The notes below the pieces were generated by a model, which did not search any database, was not told the origin of the DNA, and saw only the letters and a list, made by a program, of their open reading frames with translations. DNA of 64,000 nucleotides from Piliocolobus tephrosceles (lineage: Eukaryota; Chordata; Mammalia; Primates; Cercopithecidae), in contig NC_045443.1 in the NCBI RefSeq assembly GCF_002776525.5, positions 41,641,492-41,705,491 of the forward strand. The letters run 5' to 3'. This document shows, one piece after another, positions 13,935 through 25,369 of the stretch. Position 1 is the first letter of the stretch. Every line of letters begins with the position of its first letter. A program made the position numbers and the translations under genes.

Positions 13935-14130
13935 GAAGACTTTCACATTTTTAATCTTATTTAATCTCTGCCTCCCTAACAACCTCATGAGACAAATTTT
14001 TCCCATTTTAATACATGAGAAGGCTGAGGCTCTGAGATGTTAAACGATTTGCATAAGTTCCCACAGTTAGTAAATAGCAGAGGTAAGAATTCAAGTCTTC
14101 TTGGGCAATGTTCTTCCCACACATCAGCAC
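13935..14130 (-). mobile_element. MIR SINE, minus strand
   Basis: Clear reverse-complement MIR: 'AACAACCTCATGAGACAAATTTTTCCCATTTTA', 'GAAGGCTGAGGCTCTGAGATGTTAAACGATTTGC', 'CCCACAGTTAGTAAATAGCAGAGG', then 'GAATTCAAGTCTTC'. It covers most of the element, and the core is easy to recognise. Confidence 0.8.
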
Positions 14131-15184
14131 TGCGCTTGTTTGTCACAGATACACAGGTTTTGATTTGATCCATACAAATGCTTTATATTCATCTGTGTAT
14201 TAAATCTCCAAATTTTGTCTGGCATTTTAAAAAAATAATTATAGTTGGCTGCACACATAAATCTGCAAACCGTGTATTCACATACTAGAATGACTATGTA
14301 AAATGAATGTGTCCAAAATAAGTTATTTGTTCTGATTTAATTTTCAGTATCCACACAACTGACTAGTAAAAGAGTAACAATTATAAATACTTATTTAACA
14401 TTGGCGGCTAGTAAATGTTTCCATCATACTAGGAAGAAATGCAAAAGTAAGCAATCTGTCAAGCATAGTGGGCCAAACAAAACTCAGTCATACCAGAAAT
14501 TCAATAATGTTACAGGCTATGGATACAAATTTTCCCGGCTGCTAATAAATCTGAGGTTGCCCTTCAAAGTCTCCCCAATCACTTCTGAGTGCACTCTGGT
14601 GTTCCTATGAGTTCAGGAATAAATCAACACTTACATACTACCACTCCCCTCTACCCTGCCCCTGGCCATCCTCTGGGCCTTTTTCATGTATTCTGAGTCT
14701 CTGCCAAAGCTAGTACATATTCCTTTGTCCCTATTTTGTCCCTTTGAAAGGAGCTCCCATCTGCAAAGCTATTATATAAAACTCTTTAGCTACTACACAG
14801 CATCTTCAGTTCTTCAGAAGCATATTCAGAAAGACTCAAAAATAAAAAAATAAAAGTTTTCATACCTAATTTTGTTTCGTTCTTTAGCCCATAGGTCCTT
14901 CAGTAGCCTTGTTTCTGTATTAAATGTAAGAGTTTTTCCTCTTGCCCATCATCATATTATATCTCTCTCACCATAGAGTGTTGAAACCAACTCACAGGTC
15001 CAGGCAGCCCTTATGTCCCCATACATAAATTTCTCTTCACCCTTAGCCTAAGCCCTCAAGAGAACCAAATAGTAACAATAGATACTTGGGGTGGGAGTCA
15101 TATTCATATACAACCATGCTCCTTTTATTTATTTAGTTTCAACCAATATTCTCAACTGAGAGTAATTTTGCTCTTCACAGGAAA

Positions 15185-15368
15185 TTTGATAAACGCAAAC
15201 ATTTTTAGTTGTCACAACTAGGAATGCAGGCAGGCACAGGTGTACTACTGGCATCTGGTGGGTAGAGATCAGAGATGCTGCTAAACATCCTACAATGCAC
15301 AGAACAGCCCCACATAACAAAGAATTATCAAGTAAAAAATGTCAACAGTGTGAGCTTGAGAAACCCTG
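15185..15368 (+). mobile_element. hAT-Charlie-type MITE (MER family)
   Basis: The sequence contains 'TTTTTAGTTGTCACAACTAGG', 'TACTGGCATCTGGTGGGTAGAG', 'GATGCTGCTAAACATCCTACAATGCACAGAACAGCCCC' and ends 'CTTGAGAAACCCTGG'. This is a familiar short hAT repeat, 5'-truncated here. It is non-coding, and the exact family name is uncertain. Confidence 0.65.
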
Positions 15369-15492
15369 GTTAAAACAAAAAACACTCTGATACACAGAAA
15401 TATATGACCGGAGATCGAATAATTCATCTTTCTAGGCAGGAGCATATAAACTAAAGACTCAAAAATAATTTTTTAAAAATCCATCCTTAGAA

Positions 15493-17107
15493 TGGCAATA
15501 CTGCCCAAGGTTATTTATAGATTCAATGCCATCCCCATCAAGCTACCAATGAGTTTCTTCACAGAATTGGAAAAAACTGCTTTAAAGTTCATATGGAACC
15601 AAAAAAGAGCCCGCATTGCCAAGACAATCCTAAGTCAAAAGAACAAAGCTGGAGGCATCACGCTACCTGACTTAAAACTATACTACAAGGCTACAGTAAC
15701 CAAAACAGCATGGTACTGGTACCAAAACAGAGATATAGACCCACGGAACAGAACAGAGTCCTCAGAAATAATACCACACATCTACAGCCATCTGATCTTT
15801 GTCAAACCTGAGAGAAACAAGAAATGGGGAAAGGATTCCCTATTTAATAAATGGTGCTGGGAAAATTGGCTAGTCATAAGTAGAAAGCTGAAACTGGATC
15901 CTTTCCTTACTCCTTATACGAAAATTAATTCAAGATGGATTAGAGACTTAAATGTTAGACCTAATACCATAAAAACCCTAGAAGAAAACCTAGGTAGTAC
16001 CATTCAGGACATAGGCATGGGCAAGGACTTCATGTCTAAAACACCAAAAGCAACGGCAACAAAAGCCAAAATTGACAAATGGGATCTAATTAAACTAAAG
16101 AGCTTCTGCACAGCAAAAGAAACTACCATCAGAGTGAACAGGCAACCTACAGAATGGGAGAAAATTTTTGCAATCTACTCATCTGACAAAGGGCTAATAT
16201 CCAGAACCTACAAAGAACTCAAACAAATTTACAAGAAAAAAATAAACAACCCCATCAAAAAGTGGGCAAAGGATATGAACAGACATTTCTCAAAAGAAGA
16301 CATTCATACAGCCAACAGACACATGAAAAAATGCTCATCACCACTGGCCATCAGAGAAATGCAAATCAAAACCACAATGAGATACCATCTCACACCAGTT
16401 AGAATGGCAATCATTCAAAAGTCAGGAAACAACAGGTGCTGGAGAGGATGTGGAGAAATAGGAACACTTTTACACTGTTGGTGGGACTGTAAACTAGTTC
16501 AACCATTATGGAAAACAGTATGGCGATTCCTCAAGGATCTAGATCTAGATGTACCATATGACCCAGCCATCCCACTACTGGGTATATACCCAAAGGATTA
16601 TAAATCATGCTGCTATAAAGACACATGCACACGTATGTTTATTGCGGCACTATTCACAATAGCAAAGACTTGGAATCAACCCAAATGTCCATCTGTAGCA
16701 GACTGGATTAAGAAAATGTGGCACATACACACCATGGAATATTATGCAGCCATAAAAAAGGATGAGTTTGCGTCCTTTGTGGGGACATGGATGCAGCTGG
16801 AAACCATCATTCTTAGCAAACTATCACAAGAACAGAAAACCAAACACTGCATGTTGTCACTCATAGGTGGGAACTGAACAATGAGATCACTTGGACTCGG
16901 GAAGGGAAACATCACACATCGGGGCCTATCATGGGGAGGGGGCAGGGGGGAGGGATTGCATTGGGAGTTATACCTGATATGAATGACGAATTGATGGGTG
17001 CTGACGAGTTGATGGGTGCAGCACACCAACATGGCACAAGTATACATATGTAACAAACCTGCATGTTATGCACATGTACCCTAGAACTTAAAGTATAATA
17101 ATAAAAA
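15493..17107 (+). mobile_element. Young 5'-truncated L1P with intact ORF2 C-terminal frame, 3'UTR and poly-A
   Basis: A 1.6-kb L1 3' end in + orientation. One frame is open for 461 codons (15492-16877) and ends with the normal ORF2 terminus 'SLIGGN'. It contains the 3' part of ORF2: the segment after the reverse transcriptase and the cysteine-rich domain ('CGEIGTLLHCWWDCKLVQP', near 16450). The 3'UTR follows ('GGCACAAGTATACATATGTAACAAACC') and then AATAATAAAAAA. The target duplication AAAAATCCATCCTTAGAA is at 15475-15492 and 17108-17125. It is preceded by TTTTTT, so the nick site fits TT/AAAA. Without ORF1, the endonuclease and the main reverse-transcriptase motifs, it cannot move. Low decay points to a recent insertion. 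Confidence 0.95.
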
Positions 17108-17159
17108 AAAAATCCATCCTTAGAAAGACATCAATGTAAAACTAGCCTAAAAATAGTCC

Positions 17160-17345
17160 TTCTCCCACTTTAATGTGCATAAGAATTGCCTGGGAAGCTT
17201 GCAAAAATTTGAGACCCAACCCTGACCCACTCAAGCACTATTAAGGTTGTGTCCAGGAATGTGCATTTTTCATAAGATCCTCAGGTGGTTTTGATGCAGC
17301 CTGAACCACATTCTAAGGTGCAATGTTAGAAAACTAAATTTTATA
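17160..17345 (+). mobile_element. MER5-like hAT-Charlie MITE
   Basis: Phrases 'AGAATTGCCTGGGAAGCTTGCAAAAAT', 'GAATGTGCATTTTTCATAAGATCCTCAGGTGG' and 'GATGCAGCCTGAACCACATTC' match the MER5 pattern ('..TCACCTGGGAGCTT..' with an inverted end). Short and non-coding; boundaries approximate. Confidence 0.55.
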
Positions 17346-17489
17346 CTGATGAAAATAAACTGAGAATGTGAACACTAAAATTCCTCTCCAGTTGAGCATA
17401 TGGCTGAAAAAAATTGGACAGCCACCAAATTATTAAGATGATAAATAATAAACTCTACACCCAAAACGTGCTCTCTTCAAATTTTGTAT

Positions 17490-17640
17490 GCATAGAAATC
17501 ACCTGGAGATCTTGTTAACATGCAGATTTTGATTCAGAAGGACTGAGATAAAGTATAAGATTCTGCATTTTTAACAAGCTCATAGATAGTGGCCCATGTT
17601 GCTGGTCCTTGGACCAAATGTTGAACTTCAAGCACTGAGG
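17490..17640 (+). mobile_element. Second MER5-like hAT-Charlie MITE
   Basis: 'GAAATCACCTGGAGATCTTGTTAACATGCAGATTTTGATTCAG', then 'TTCTGCATTTTTAACAAGCTC' and 'GTTGCTGGTCCTTGGACCA', as in MER5-type elements. Boundaries approximate. Confidence 0.6.
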
Positions 17641-17769
17641 TCTTGAAAAAAAACTGCCAAAAGAGTATAAAAACAGGATTACTTACTTTTAACAAAGCAC
17701 AAAACCATCAGTCACATTTCTCATTTCCACGTGCATCTGGAAAATGGGCAGAGATTTTAGGATGTCACC

Positions 17770-17895
17770 TCTGCTAGTAAGTCAACTCCATGAAGGCAGG
17801 GGTTTAGTAGGAGGGTTTTGCTCATGACTATATGACCAACACCCATTATATGCCTGGCACATAGGATTTGCTTAATAAATACTGTGAATAATGAA
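17770..17895 (+). mobile_element. L2 3'-end tail
   Basis: 'AACTCCATGAAGGCAGGGG', 'ATGCCTGGCACATAGGATTTGCTTAATAAATACTGTGAATAATGAATG' is the L2 3'UTR signature (clipped consensus: GCAGGGACC..CTGGCACATAGTAGGTGCTCAATAAATATT). Confidence 0.6.
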
Positions 17896-18201
17896 TGCTG
17901 AATAAAGATTATCTACATTATATCTGATGATAGAAACCAGTCAAAAATCAAATTCCCAAGAAGAACCTGTAGATCCACCTCAGAAAAAAGTGCTTGTTCC
18001 TAGTGCTATTTAACATACAGCTATATCAGTAATTGATGACTTAATTTATTATTACTTCCCTATATAGCATCCAAAGCAATCATGATCTCTAATAGACATA
18101 ATTATGAGTATTCTATAGGTAAGCCACTAAATTGAGGGGGGGAAAAATCAGCTGACCATGAAAGTCACACAACTATGGGGAGCTGTTTCAAAAGAAGAAT
18201 A

Positions 18202-20577
18202 CAGGCATACCTTGTTTTATTGCCATTCACTTCAACTGCCTTCTACAGATAATGTGCTTTTTACGAATTGAAGGTTTGTGACAACTCTACATTGACCAAG
18301 TCTGCCAGCACCATTTTTCCAACAGCAGGTGCTTGTTTCATGTCTCCATGTCATGTTTTAGGAATTCCCATAATATTTCAAAAATTTTCATTACTATTAC
18401 ATCTGTTGGGGTTATCTGTGAATAATGATCTTGATTTTACTATTTGAATTCTCCTAGGGCACTAAGAACAGTGCCCATATAAGATGGCAAACTTAATCAA
18501 TAACTGTGTGTGTTCTGATGGCTCTACTGACTGGCCATTCCCATCTCTCCCCTTTTCCTCAGTCCACTCTAATCCTTGAGATACAACGATATTGAAATTA
18601 GGCCAATTAATAAGTGTTCAAGTGAGAAGAGTTGCACATCTCTCATTGTAAATCAAAAGGGAGAAATGACGAAGTTTAGTGAGGAAGGCATGTTGAAAGT
18701 CAATACAGGCCAAAAGTTAGGCCTCTGGAGCCAGTTAGCCAAGTTGTAAATGCAAACGAAGGAATATTAAAGTGTTACTCCATAGAATACATGAATTACT
18801 GAAAGTGAAATGGTCTTATTGATGACATGAGAAAGTCTGAGTAGTATGGATGGAAGGTAAAATCAACCACAACATTCCGTTGAGCCAAAGCCTAATCAAG
18901 AGCAAGGCCCTAACTCTCTTCAATTCTAGAAGGCTGAGAGAGGTGAGGAAGCTGCAGAAGAAAAGTTTAAAGCTAGCAGAGGTTAGCTCATTATGTTTAA
19001 GGAAAGAAGCCATCTCTATAGCAGAAAAGAGGAAGGTGAACCAACAAGCGCTGATGTACAAACTGCAGCAAGTTATTCAAAAGATCTAGCTAAGACCATT
19101 GGCCAAGTTAGCTATACTAAACAACAAGTTTTCAATCAAGACAAAATGACCTTCTATTAGAAGAAAATGCCATCAAGAATTTTCATAGCTAGAGAGAGAG
19201 AAGTCAATGCCTGGTTTCATAGTTTCCAAGGAGAGGCTGACTCTCTTGTTAGGGGCTAATGCAGTTGTTGTGACGTTAAGTTGAAGCCATTGCTCATTGA
19301 CCATTTCAAAAACCCTGGGGCCCTTAAGAATTATGCTAAAACTACTCTGCCTGTGCTCTATAAATGGAACAATGAAGCCTAGATGATGGCCACACTTCTG
19401 TTTATACCACGTTTTACTAAAGATTTAAAGCCCACTGTTCAGGAAAAAAAAAAAAAAAAAAAGGATTCCTTTCAAATTACTGTGGCCCACTGACAATGTA
19501 CCTAGTCACCCAAGAGCTCTGATGGCAATGCACTAGGAGACTAATGTTTTCATGGCTGCTAACACTACATCCATTCTACAGCTCATGAATCAAGGAGTCA
19601 TTTACACTTCATAGTCTTATTATTTAAGAAATATATTTCTTAAGACTGTAGCTGCCATAGATAGTGATACCTCTCATGAATCTGGGCAAAGTAAATTGAA
19701 AACCTTCTGGGCAAGATTCACCATTCTAGATGACACTAAGAAACTTCTTGATTCATGGGAAGAGGTCAAGATAACAACACTAACAGGAGTTTGGAATAAG
19801 TTGATTCCAGCACTCATAGATGACTTTGAGTGGTTCAATACTTCAGTAGAGGGAGTAACTGCAGATGCAGTGGAAATAGTAAGAGTATTAGAATTAGAAA
19901 TGAAGCCTGAAGATGTGACTGAATTGCTGCAATCTCATGTTAAAATTTGAACAGATGAGAAATTGTTTCTTACGAATAAGCAAAGAAAGTAGCTTCCTGA
20001 GATGAAATCTACTCCTGGTAAAAATGCTGTAAGCATTGTTGAAATGACAACCAAGAATTTAGAATATTACAAAAACTTAGTTGATAAAGCGGCAGCAGGG
20101 TTTAACAGAATTGATTATAATTTTGAAAAAAGTTCTACTGTAGATAAGATGCCATCAAATAGCATTGCACACTATAGAAAAATCTCTCATGAAAGGAAGA
20201 GTCAATCAATTGACACACTTCATTGTTATCTTACTTTAAGAAATTTCCACAGCCATCCTAACCTTCAGCAACTATCTCCTTGATCAGTCAGCAGCCATCA
20301 ACATTGAAGCAAGACCCTCCATCATGAAAAATATTATTATGACTCTCTGAAAGCTCAGATGATTGTTAGCATTTTTTGCAGTAAAATATTTTTAAATTAA
20401 GATAAGTACATTTTTAAAGACATAATGGCATGCACACTTAAAAGACTACAGTAGAGTGTAAATATAATTTTTATATGCACTGAGAGACAAAACAGTCTAT
20501 GTGACTTGCTTTATTGCAATATTAGCTTTATTGCAGTGGTCTGGAAACAAACCAGCAATATCTCCAAGGTATACCTG
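18202..20577 (+). mobile_element. Tigger1 (pogo/Tc1-mariner) DNA transposon, nearly full length
   Basis: The left terminus CAGGCATACCTTGTTTTATTGC and right terminus GCAATATCTCCAAGGTATACCTG are inverted repeats, with a TA duplication outside each (18200-18201 and 20578-20579). The length of 2376 bp is close to the roughly 2.4-kb autonomous Tigger1. The interior follows the transposase gene. Recognisable frames survive at 18850-19089 (HTH/DNA-binding part), 19696-19950 and 20002-20283 (C-terminal part), but they are separated by stops, small deletions and a 20-nt A run near 19442. The transposase is dead. The element is ancient in primates, and its completeness is its only unusual feature. Confidence 0.93.
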
Positions 20578-21185
20578 TATATGGATAGCATTGATTGTGT
20601 CTTCAATTAGCTTTGCATGAGAAACCATGCCTAAGAAGAAATTTAGAAAGGTTTCATTTTTATCAGGTTTGATTTATAAATTTCAAAATCCTCTCCTATC
20701 AAAGAAGACCTTTGCTTCGAATTTTAAAATGTCCTTTTCTCTTATTTGAATATCTTAATGGTGTTCAAGTCTAGAAATGAATGGAAAGTGTTTTGACTCT
20801 GAGAAAGTTGAAGCATAGTAGAAAGTAAATGATGAATGAGCCCAGATGAATAGCTAATGCAAGTTCAAATTTAGCTATGTCACTTAGTAGGGATTTTCAG
20901 AACTTCCATAACAGAATTCTTTAATTGAAGAAGGAATGATTCTCATGAAAAAATAAATCCATTATTTCCTCAACATTGTAAATATGTTACATAGATGTTC
21001 CTCAAAGCCTAAAAATACTTTAATGTTTCCATATATCATATTAATCCTGAAAGCTGTTTTATGTAGCAATTTTTCCACTTGATTGAATGGATAGATGATG
21101 CCATTAAAAGGTCAAGTCATGACATTTGGAAACCTCAGAAATACTTTTGCTCTTCTCTGTCTCTCTCTCTCTTTTAAATTTTACC

Positions 21186-22013
21186 TGTGATGGTTAATTT
21201 TATGTGACAACTTGACTAGGCCAGGTGGTAACCAGACATTTGGTCAAACGTTATTCTGGGGGTGTCTGTGAGGGTGTTTCTGGATGCAATTAACATTTGA
21301 ATCTGTAGACTAAGTAAAGCAGATTATCCCTCCTTAATGTGGACAGACCTCATACAATCAATTGAAGACTTGAGGCCGGGCGCGGTGGCTCAAGCCTGTA
21401 ATCCCAGCACTTTGGGAGGCTGAGACGGGCGGATCACGAGGTCAGGAGATCGAGACTATCCTGGCTAAGATGGTGAAACCCCGTCTCTACTAGAAAATAC
21501 AAAAAACTAGCCGGGCGAGGTGGCGGGCGGCTGTAGTCCCAGCTACACGGGAGGCTGAGGCAGGAGAATGGCGTAAACCCGGGAGGCGGAGCTTGCAATG
21601 AGCTGAGATCCGGCCACTGCACTCCAGCCCCGGCGACAGAGCGAGACTCCGTCTCAAAAAAAAAAAAAAAAAAAGACTTGAATAGAACAAAAAGACTGAG
21701 TAAGAGGGAAATTTCATCTGCCTAAGTCCTTGAATTAGAACGTTGGTCTTCTTCTCCTAACCTCAAACTGGAACCCATACCATTGAGTCTCCAAATCTCA
21801 AGCCTTTGAACTCAGACTGAAACTATGCCACTGGCTCTCCTGAGTCTCCAGCTTGCCCACTGCAGATTTTGGGACTTGTCAACCTCCATAGTCATGTCAG
21901 CCAATTCCTTATAATAATAAATCTCACATACATATAATATACAACGCGTGTGCACACACACACACACACACATCCTATTGGTTCTGTTTTTCTGGAGAAC
22001 CCTGACTAATACA
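21186..22013 (+). mobile_element. MLT1A-like MaLR solo LTR, split by an AluY
   Basis: The LTR begins TGTGATGGTTAATTTTATGTG, has 'TGACTAGGCC', 'GTTATTCTGGGGGTGTCTGTGAGGGTGTTTCTGGATG' and 'AGTAAAGCAGATTATCCC', and ends 'CTGGAGAACCCTGACTAATACA' after a (CA)n stretch at 21954-21971. This is the classic MLT1 LTR layout. It is interrupted at 21374-21672 by an AluY. No internal retroviral genes are present. Confidence 0.8.
21374..21672 (+). mobile_element. AluY, Old World monkey-type, inside the MLT1 LTR
   Basis: Full-length Alu starting GGCCGGGCGCGGTGGCTCAA and ending with an A tail. It shows the same cercopithecid marker bases as the copy at 8809 (CTCAAGCC, GCGTAAACCC, GATCCGGCCACTGC). The target duplication AAGACTTGA is at 21365-21373 and 21673-21681, and joining the flanks restores the LTR reading. 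CpGs are well kept, so it is young. It is antisense to NELL2. Confidence 0.95.
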
Positions 22014-22451
22014 GTATCCTTAGACTTTTTGTTTTATTTATTTAAGAAATTCTACCATAGTGTACCACAGAGAGTGCATCATTAATAACAGTTTTGAAAG
22101 TGACAGTGTCTGCTAGAGTTCCCTAATTAATCCCATAGGGCTCAGTTCTCTAGGTTATTTATCCTAGTTGTTAGCAAGCCTCCCATTAGATCCAGCAGGG
22201 ACTTGTGTGCTGGGTTTGCAATCAGAGAATTGAGTTCATTCTGTAGTTTTCCTTTCATATCTCTTGGAGCAACTTTCTGAGGCTATCGCTCATCTTACTC
22301 TTAAAGGAATCCTTTCAGATTTCCTCTATATCTCAGTTAATCATATGCAAATATGGTTGTGTCAGGAATTCATCACTAAACAAGTTAGTTGTGAGATGGT
22401 AAGCAGCTGAAAAAAAAAGAGAAGAAAGGAGACAGAAGGGGTAAAAGGCAA

Positions 22452-22695
22452 GAAGGAAGGAAGGAAGGAAGGAAGGAAGGAAGGAAGGAAGGAAGGAAGG
22501 AAGGAAGGAAGGAAGGAAGGAAGGAAGGAGAGAAGGGAGGGAGGGAGAAGGAAGGGAGGGAGGAAGGAAGGGAGGGGCGGAGAAAGAGACGGGGAGGGAA
22601 GATGAGGGAGGGAGGAAGGAAGAAAAGAAAGAAGGAAAGAGAGGAGGGAGGGAGGAAAGGAGAGAGGGAGGGAAAGAGGGAGAAAGTGCGGGAGC
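22452..22695 (+). repeat. (GGAA)n microsatellite with degenerate purine tract
   Basis: About 19 uninterrupted AAGG/GGAA units occupy 22452-22528. A roughly 165-bp all-purine tract of GGGA/GGAA/GAAA variants follows. The opposite strand encodes a meaningless Ser/Pro/Phe/Leu-rich frame. Confidence 0.97.
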
Positions 22696-22902
22696 AAAGG
22701 ATGTTGGTTACATGATTTCTCTAACGGCAATGTGCTGCTTTCTGGATGAAATACAGAATCAGAGTGAGACTCCGTCTCAAAAAAAAGAAGCATTCAATTT
22801 TTAAAGTAGCTAACTATGATTAAAAATGCCTTTCTAAAGAAAAATCTTATGCTACTCTTTCTTATAAAAAGAATTAGATTCAATATTTAATAAATAAATT
22901 AG

Positions 22903-23198
22903 TCTCGGCATAATGGCTCACGCCTGTGATCCCAGCGCTTTAGAAGGTGGAGTGGGACGGTCACTTGAGCCCGGGAGTTTGAGACCATCCTGGGCAACAA
23001 AGCAAGACCCCACCTCTACCAAAAGTAAAAATCATTAGCCGGGTGTGAAGGCACATGCCTGTAAGCCTCAGCTACTCAGGAGGTTGAGGTGGGAGGATCG
23101 CTTACCCAGGAATTCAAGGCTTTAGTGAGCCATGATCATGCCACTGCATATCAACCATGCCTGGACAACAGAGTGAGACTCTGTCTATACAAAATTAA
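22903..23198 (+). mobile_element. AluJ
   Basis: 'GGCATAATGGCTCACGCCTGTGATCCCAGCGCTTTAGAAGG', 'TTAGCCGGGTGTGAAGGCACATGCCTGTAAGCC', 'GCCTGGACAACAGAGTGAGACTCTGTC'. Dimeric and strongly diverged, with J-type features such as 'GGAGGATCGCTTACCCAGG' and 'GCCATGATCATGCCACTGC'. Confidence 0.85.
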
Positions 23199-23229
23199 TT
23201 AAAAGTGGTAAAGAGAAAAAGTCCTCAGA

Positions 23230-23400
23230 ATTTGAAGACAGATGACATGAATCTGAACCCTGAATTTACTGTTTGCTGCCTGGGTACATGATTTTGAAGG
23301 AGTCGTTTGATATGCAAGCTCTTTAGTTTTCTAAACTACAAAATAGGTTATAATAAAGCTTTCATCATCATAGGACTGTTGGACGAAATAAGATCATATA
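23230..23400 (+). mobile_element. MIR SINE
   Basis: 'AATTTGAAGACAGATGACATGAATCTGAACCCTGAATTTACTGTTTGCTGCCTGGGTAC' followed by 'TTTCTAAACTACAAAATAGG' follows the MIR order on the + strand. It abuts the next Alu fragment. Confidence 0.55.
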
Positions 23401-23402
23401 TA

Positions 23403-23630
23403 TGACCAGCCTAGGCAACACAGTGAAATCATGTCTCTCCAAAAAAAATTTAAAAAGAAAATAAATTAGCCAGGCATGGTGGTGCTGGCCTGTAGTCCCA
23501 GCTACTTGGGAGACTGAGGTGGGGGGATTGCTTGAGCGCAAGAGGTTGAGGCTGCAGTGAGCCATGACTGCAATACTGCACTCCAGCCTAGGCAAAAGAG
23601 TGAGATCCTGCCTCAAAAACAAACAAAAAC
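23403..23630 (+). mobile_element. 5'-truncated Alu (J-type)
   Basis: It starts at 'GACCAGCCTAGGCAACACAGTGAAATC', continues 'TTAGCCAGGCATGGTGGTGCTGGCC', and ends 'AAGAGTGAGATCCTGCCTC' plus CAAA repeats. The first roughly 70 bases of the left arm are missing. Confidence 0.85.
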
Positions 23631-24569
23631 CCATGATATGTGAAAAGCATTTTAAATGCCTCCAAAGAACCATAGTTTTGCTCACGTTACTTTGTACATA
23701 GGTTAGAATTCCCTGAAATGCAGAACAAGAAAGAGGGTGGAAGAGGTATCATTAGCCAAAAGATAGCATTAAAAGGACAGGAATGAGGCGGGAGAAATCA
23801 ATGTTTTTATTGATGTAAAGGACGAAACTTAAAAAATAGATATTTGAACTAGATGTCTAAATATAAAAACTTACTAGTTAATTTTTGAGGATTCCAACTC
23901 TGGCACATCACAGGTGCTTAGTAAACGAATATTTACTAAGATTCCCATGTTCAGGGTCAACTGGTATTTATTACGCACCTTACACATACCAGATATTTCA
24001 TGTTGAAGTGAGTTGCTTTGCAAATTTTAGGTAGAATTCAAATCTTAGGAAAAAAATGAGTGTTCTGTAAAAGCAATTGTGAAGATGGGGAAACTTCTAA
24101 GAGTTGAGGTCCTTTGAATGTGTATGTTATTTATCAGTGCACATATAATTTAATTATAATGAACGTTTATGAATGAACAAATTCCTTTTCTTGCACTATT
24201 CAGAATAATTTTTAAAGCCCAACAGAAATCAATTTAAAACTGAATCCCTTTTTAGCTACAAAAGTCAGTACCATGATTAGATTTTCTTATATATAGTACA
24301 AATGCAACTCAATAAACTCAGTGCTTGCCGAGTCATTCTTTAGTGATGAGTCAGCCTAACGGTGCCCATCAGTTCAGAATATCTAAGCACTTCAGACCAT
24401 CAGTCAACAAATCTTTCTTAAGCTCTACATTGCCTCTATTTTAGAAGTTTGTGAGAATTCAAGGAAAATAAACAGGCTGTGATCACTAGGCACTTATCGT
24501 TGAGAGAAGTATACACAGATACATATATTGAAATCTGAATGAATAAATAACACAGTATATAATAAAGTA

Positions 24570-25161
24570 CAGTAAGGCCTCCTTGCTTAACATAGGTAGG
24601 CTCTTGGAAACAGCAGCTTTAAGTGAAATGGCATACAATGAATGTAACCAACTTTAACATAGGCTAATGGCTATAAATAAGGGTTAAGTTATGTCAGCAT
24701 ATTTCTCGTCACAGGAACATCACCAAACTTCTAAACTAAAGACCAAAACACTTCTAATATTAAACATGGAAATAAACGTGAGCTATACATACATTTAAGA
24801 ACCCTTAATAAAAACAAGCAAGATAATTATTTACCCACGTATTCCAGTTCATGGCTGGAGCCTGACCAGGTAGCCCAGGAGACAAGGCAGGAACCAGCCC
24901 TCTCCAGGATGTCATTCCATCATAAAACCACTCACACACACCCACACTCACTGACATTGGGGCCATTTAGACACACCAGTGACTCTACCATACACAGCTT
25001 TGGGGTGTGGAGGAAACTGGAGTATCCGGGAAAATCCACACAGACATAGGGAAAATGTGCAAACTCCACACAGACTGTGGCCTCAGTCAGGAATATTTTT
25101 TTCTCATCAACATTATAATGAAACAACATGAAATGAAATGATGTTATCTGAGGATGTGTTG
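24570..25161 (+). mobile_element. Non-autonomous TA-inserting DNA transposon (Tc1/mariner-like)
   Basis: Starts CAGTAAGGCCTCCTTGCTTAACATAGG and ends CATGAAATGAAATGATGTTATCTGAGGATGTGTTG, giving loosely inverted ends. TA is present on both sides (24568-24569 and 25162-25163). The interior has the 'GGAGGAAACTGGAGTATCCGGG', 'AATCCACACAGACATAGGG', 'TGTGCAAACTCCACACAGAC' block that I recall from other vertebrate repeats. No transposase frame. The superfamily call rests on the TA flanks; the family is not named. Confidence 0.55.
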
Positions 25162-25369
25162 TATACTCCAGCTGAACAACTGGATATAAAGTAGTATAAA
25201 GTACTAATTGTTCAGTCAGATAAAATAAAAAGAGAATATGAGAAAGTATATGCACACAATAAATTCATCAGGAATTCTTCCCAGAGAAGACAAAAATCAA
25301 GCAGAGTCTAGAAGAATGATTAAATCATGAATTGTTAAGTCAAAAAGCTAAAGGCATTTCTGTCAGATT

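Noticed and set aside
18816..19089. Overlapping frames on both strands around 18.8-19.1 kb
   Set aside because: The + frame is decayed Tigger1 transposase and the - frame is its shadow.
22362..22793. 143-codon Ser/Pro/Leu/Phe-rich open frame on the minus strand
   Set aside because: It is the complement of the GGAA microsatellite and purine tract. Repeats without stops give long meaningless frames, and it has no homology or splice context.
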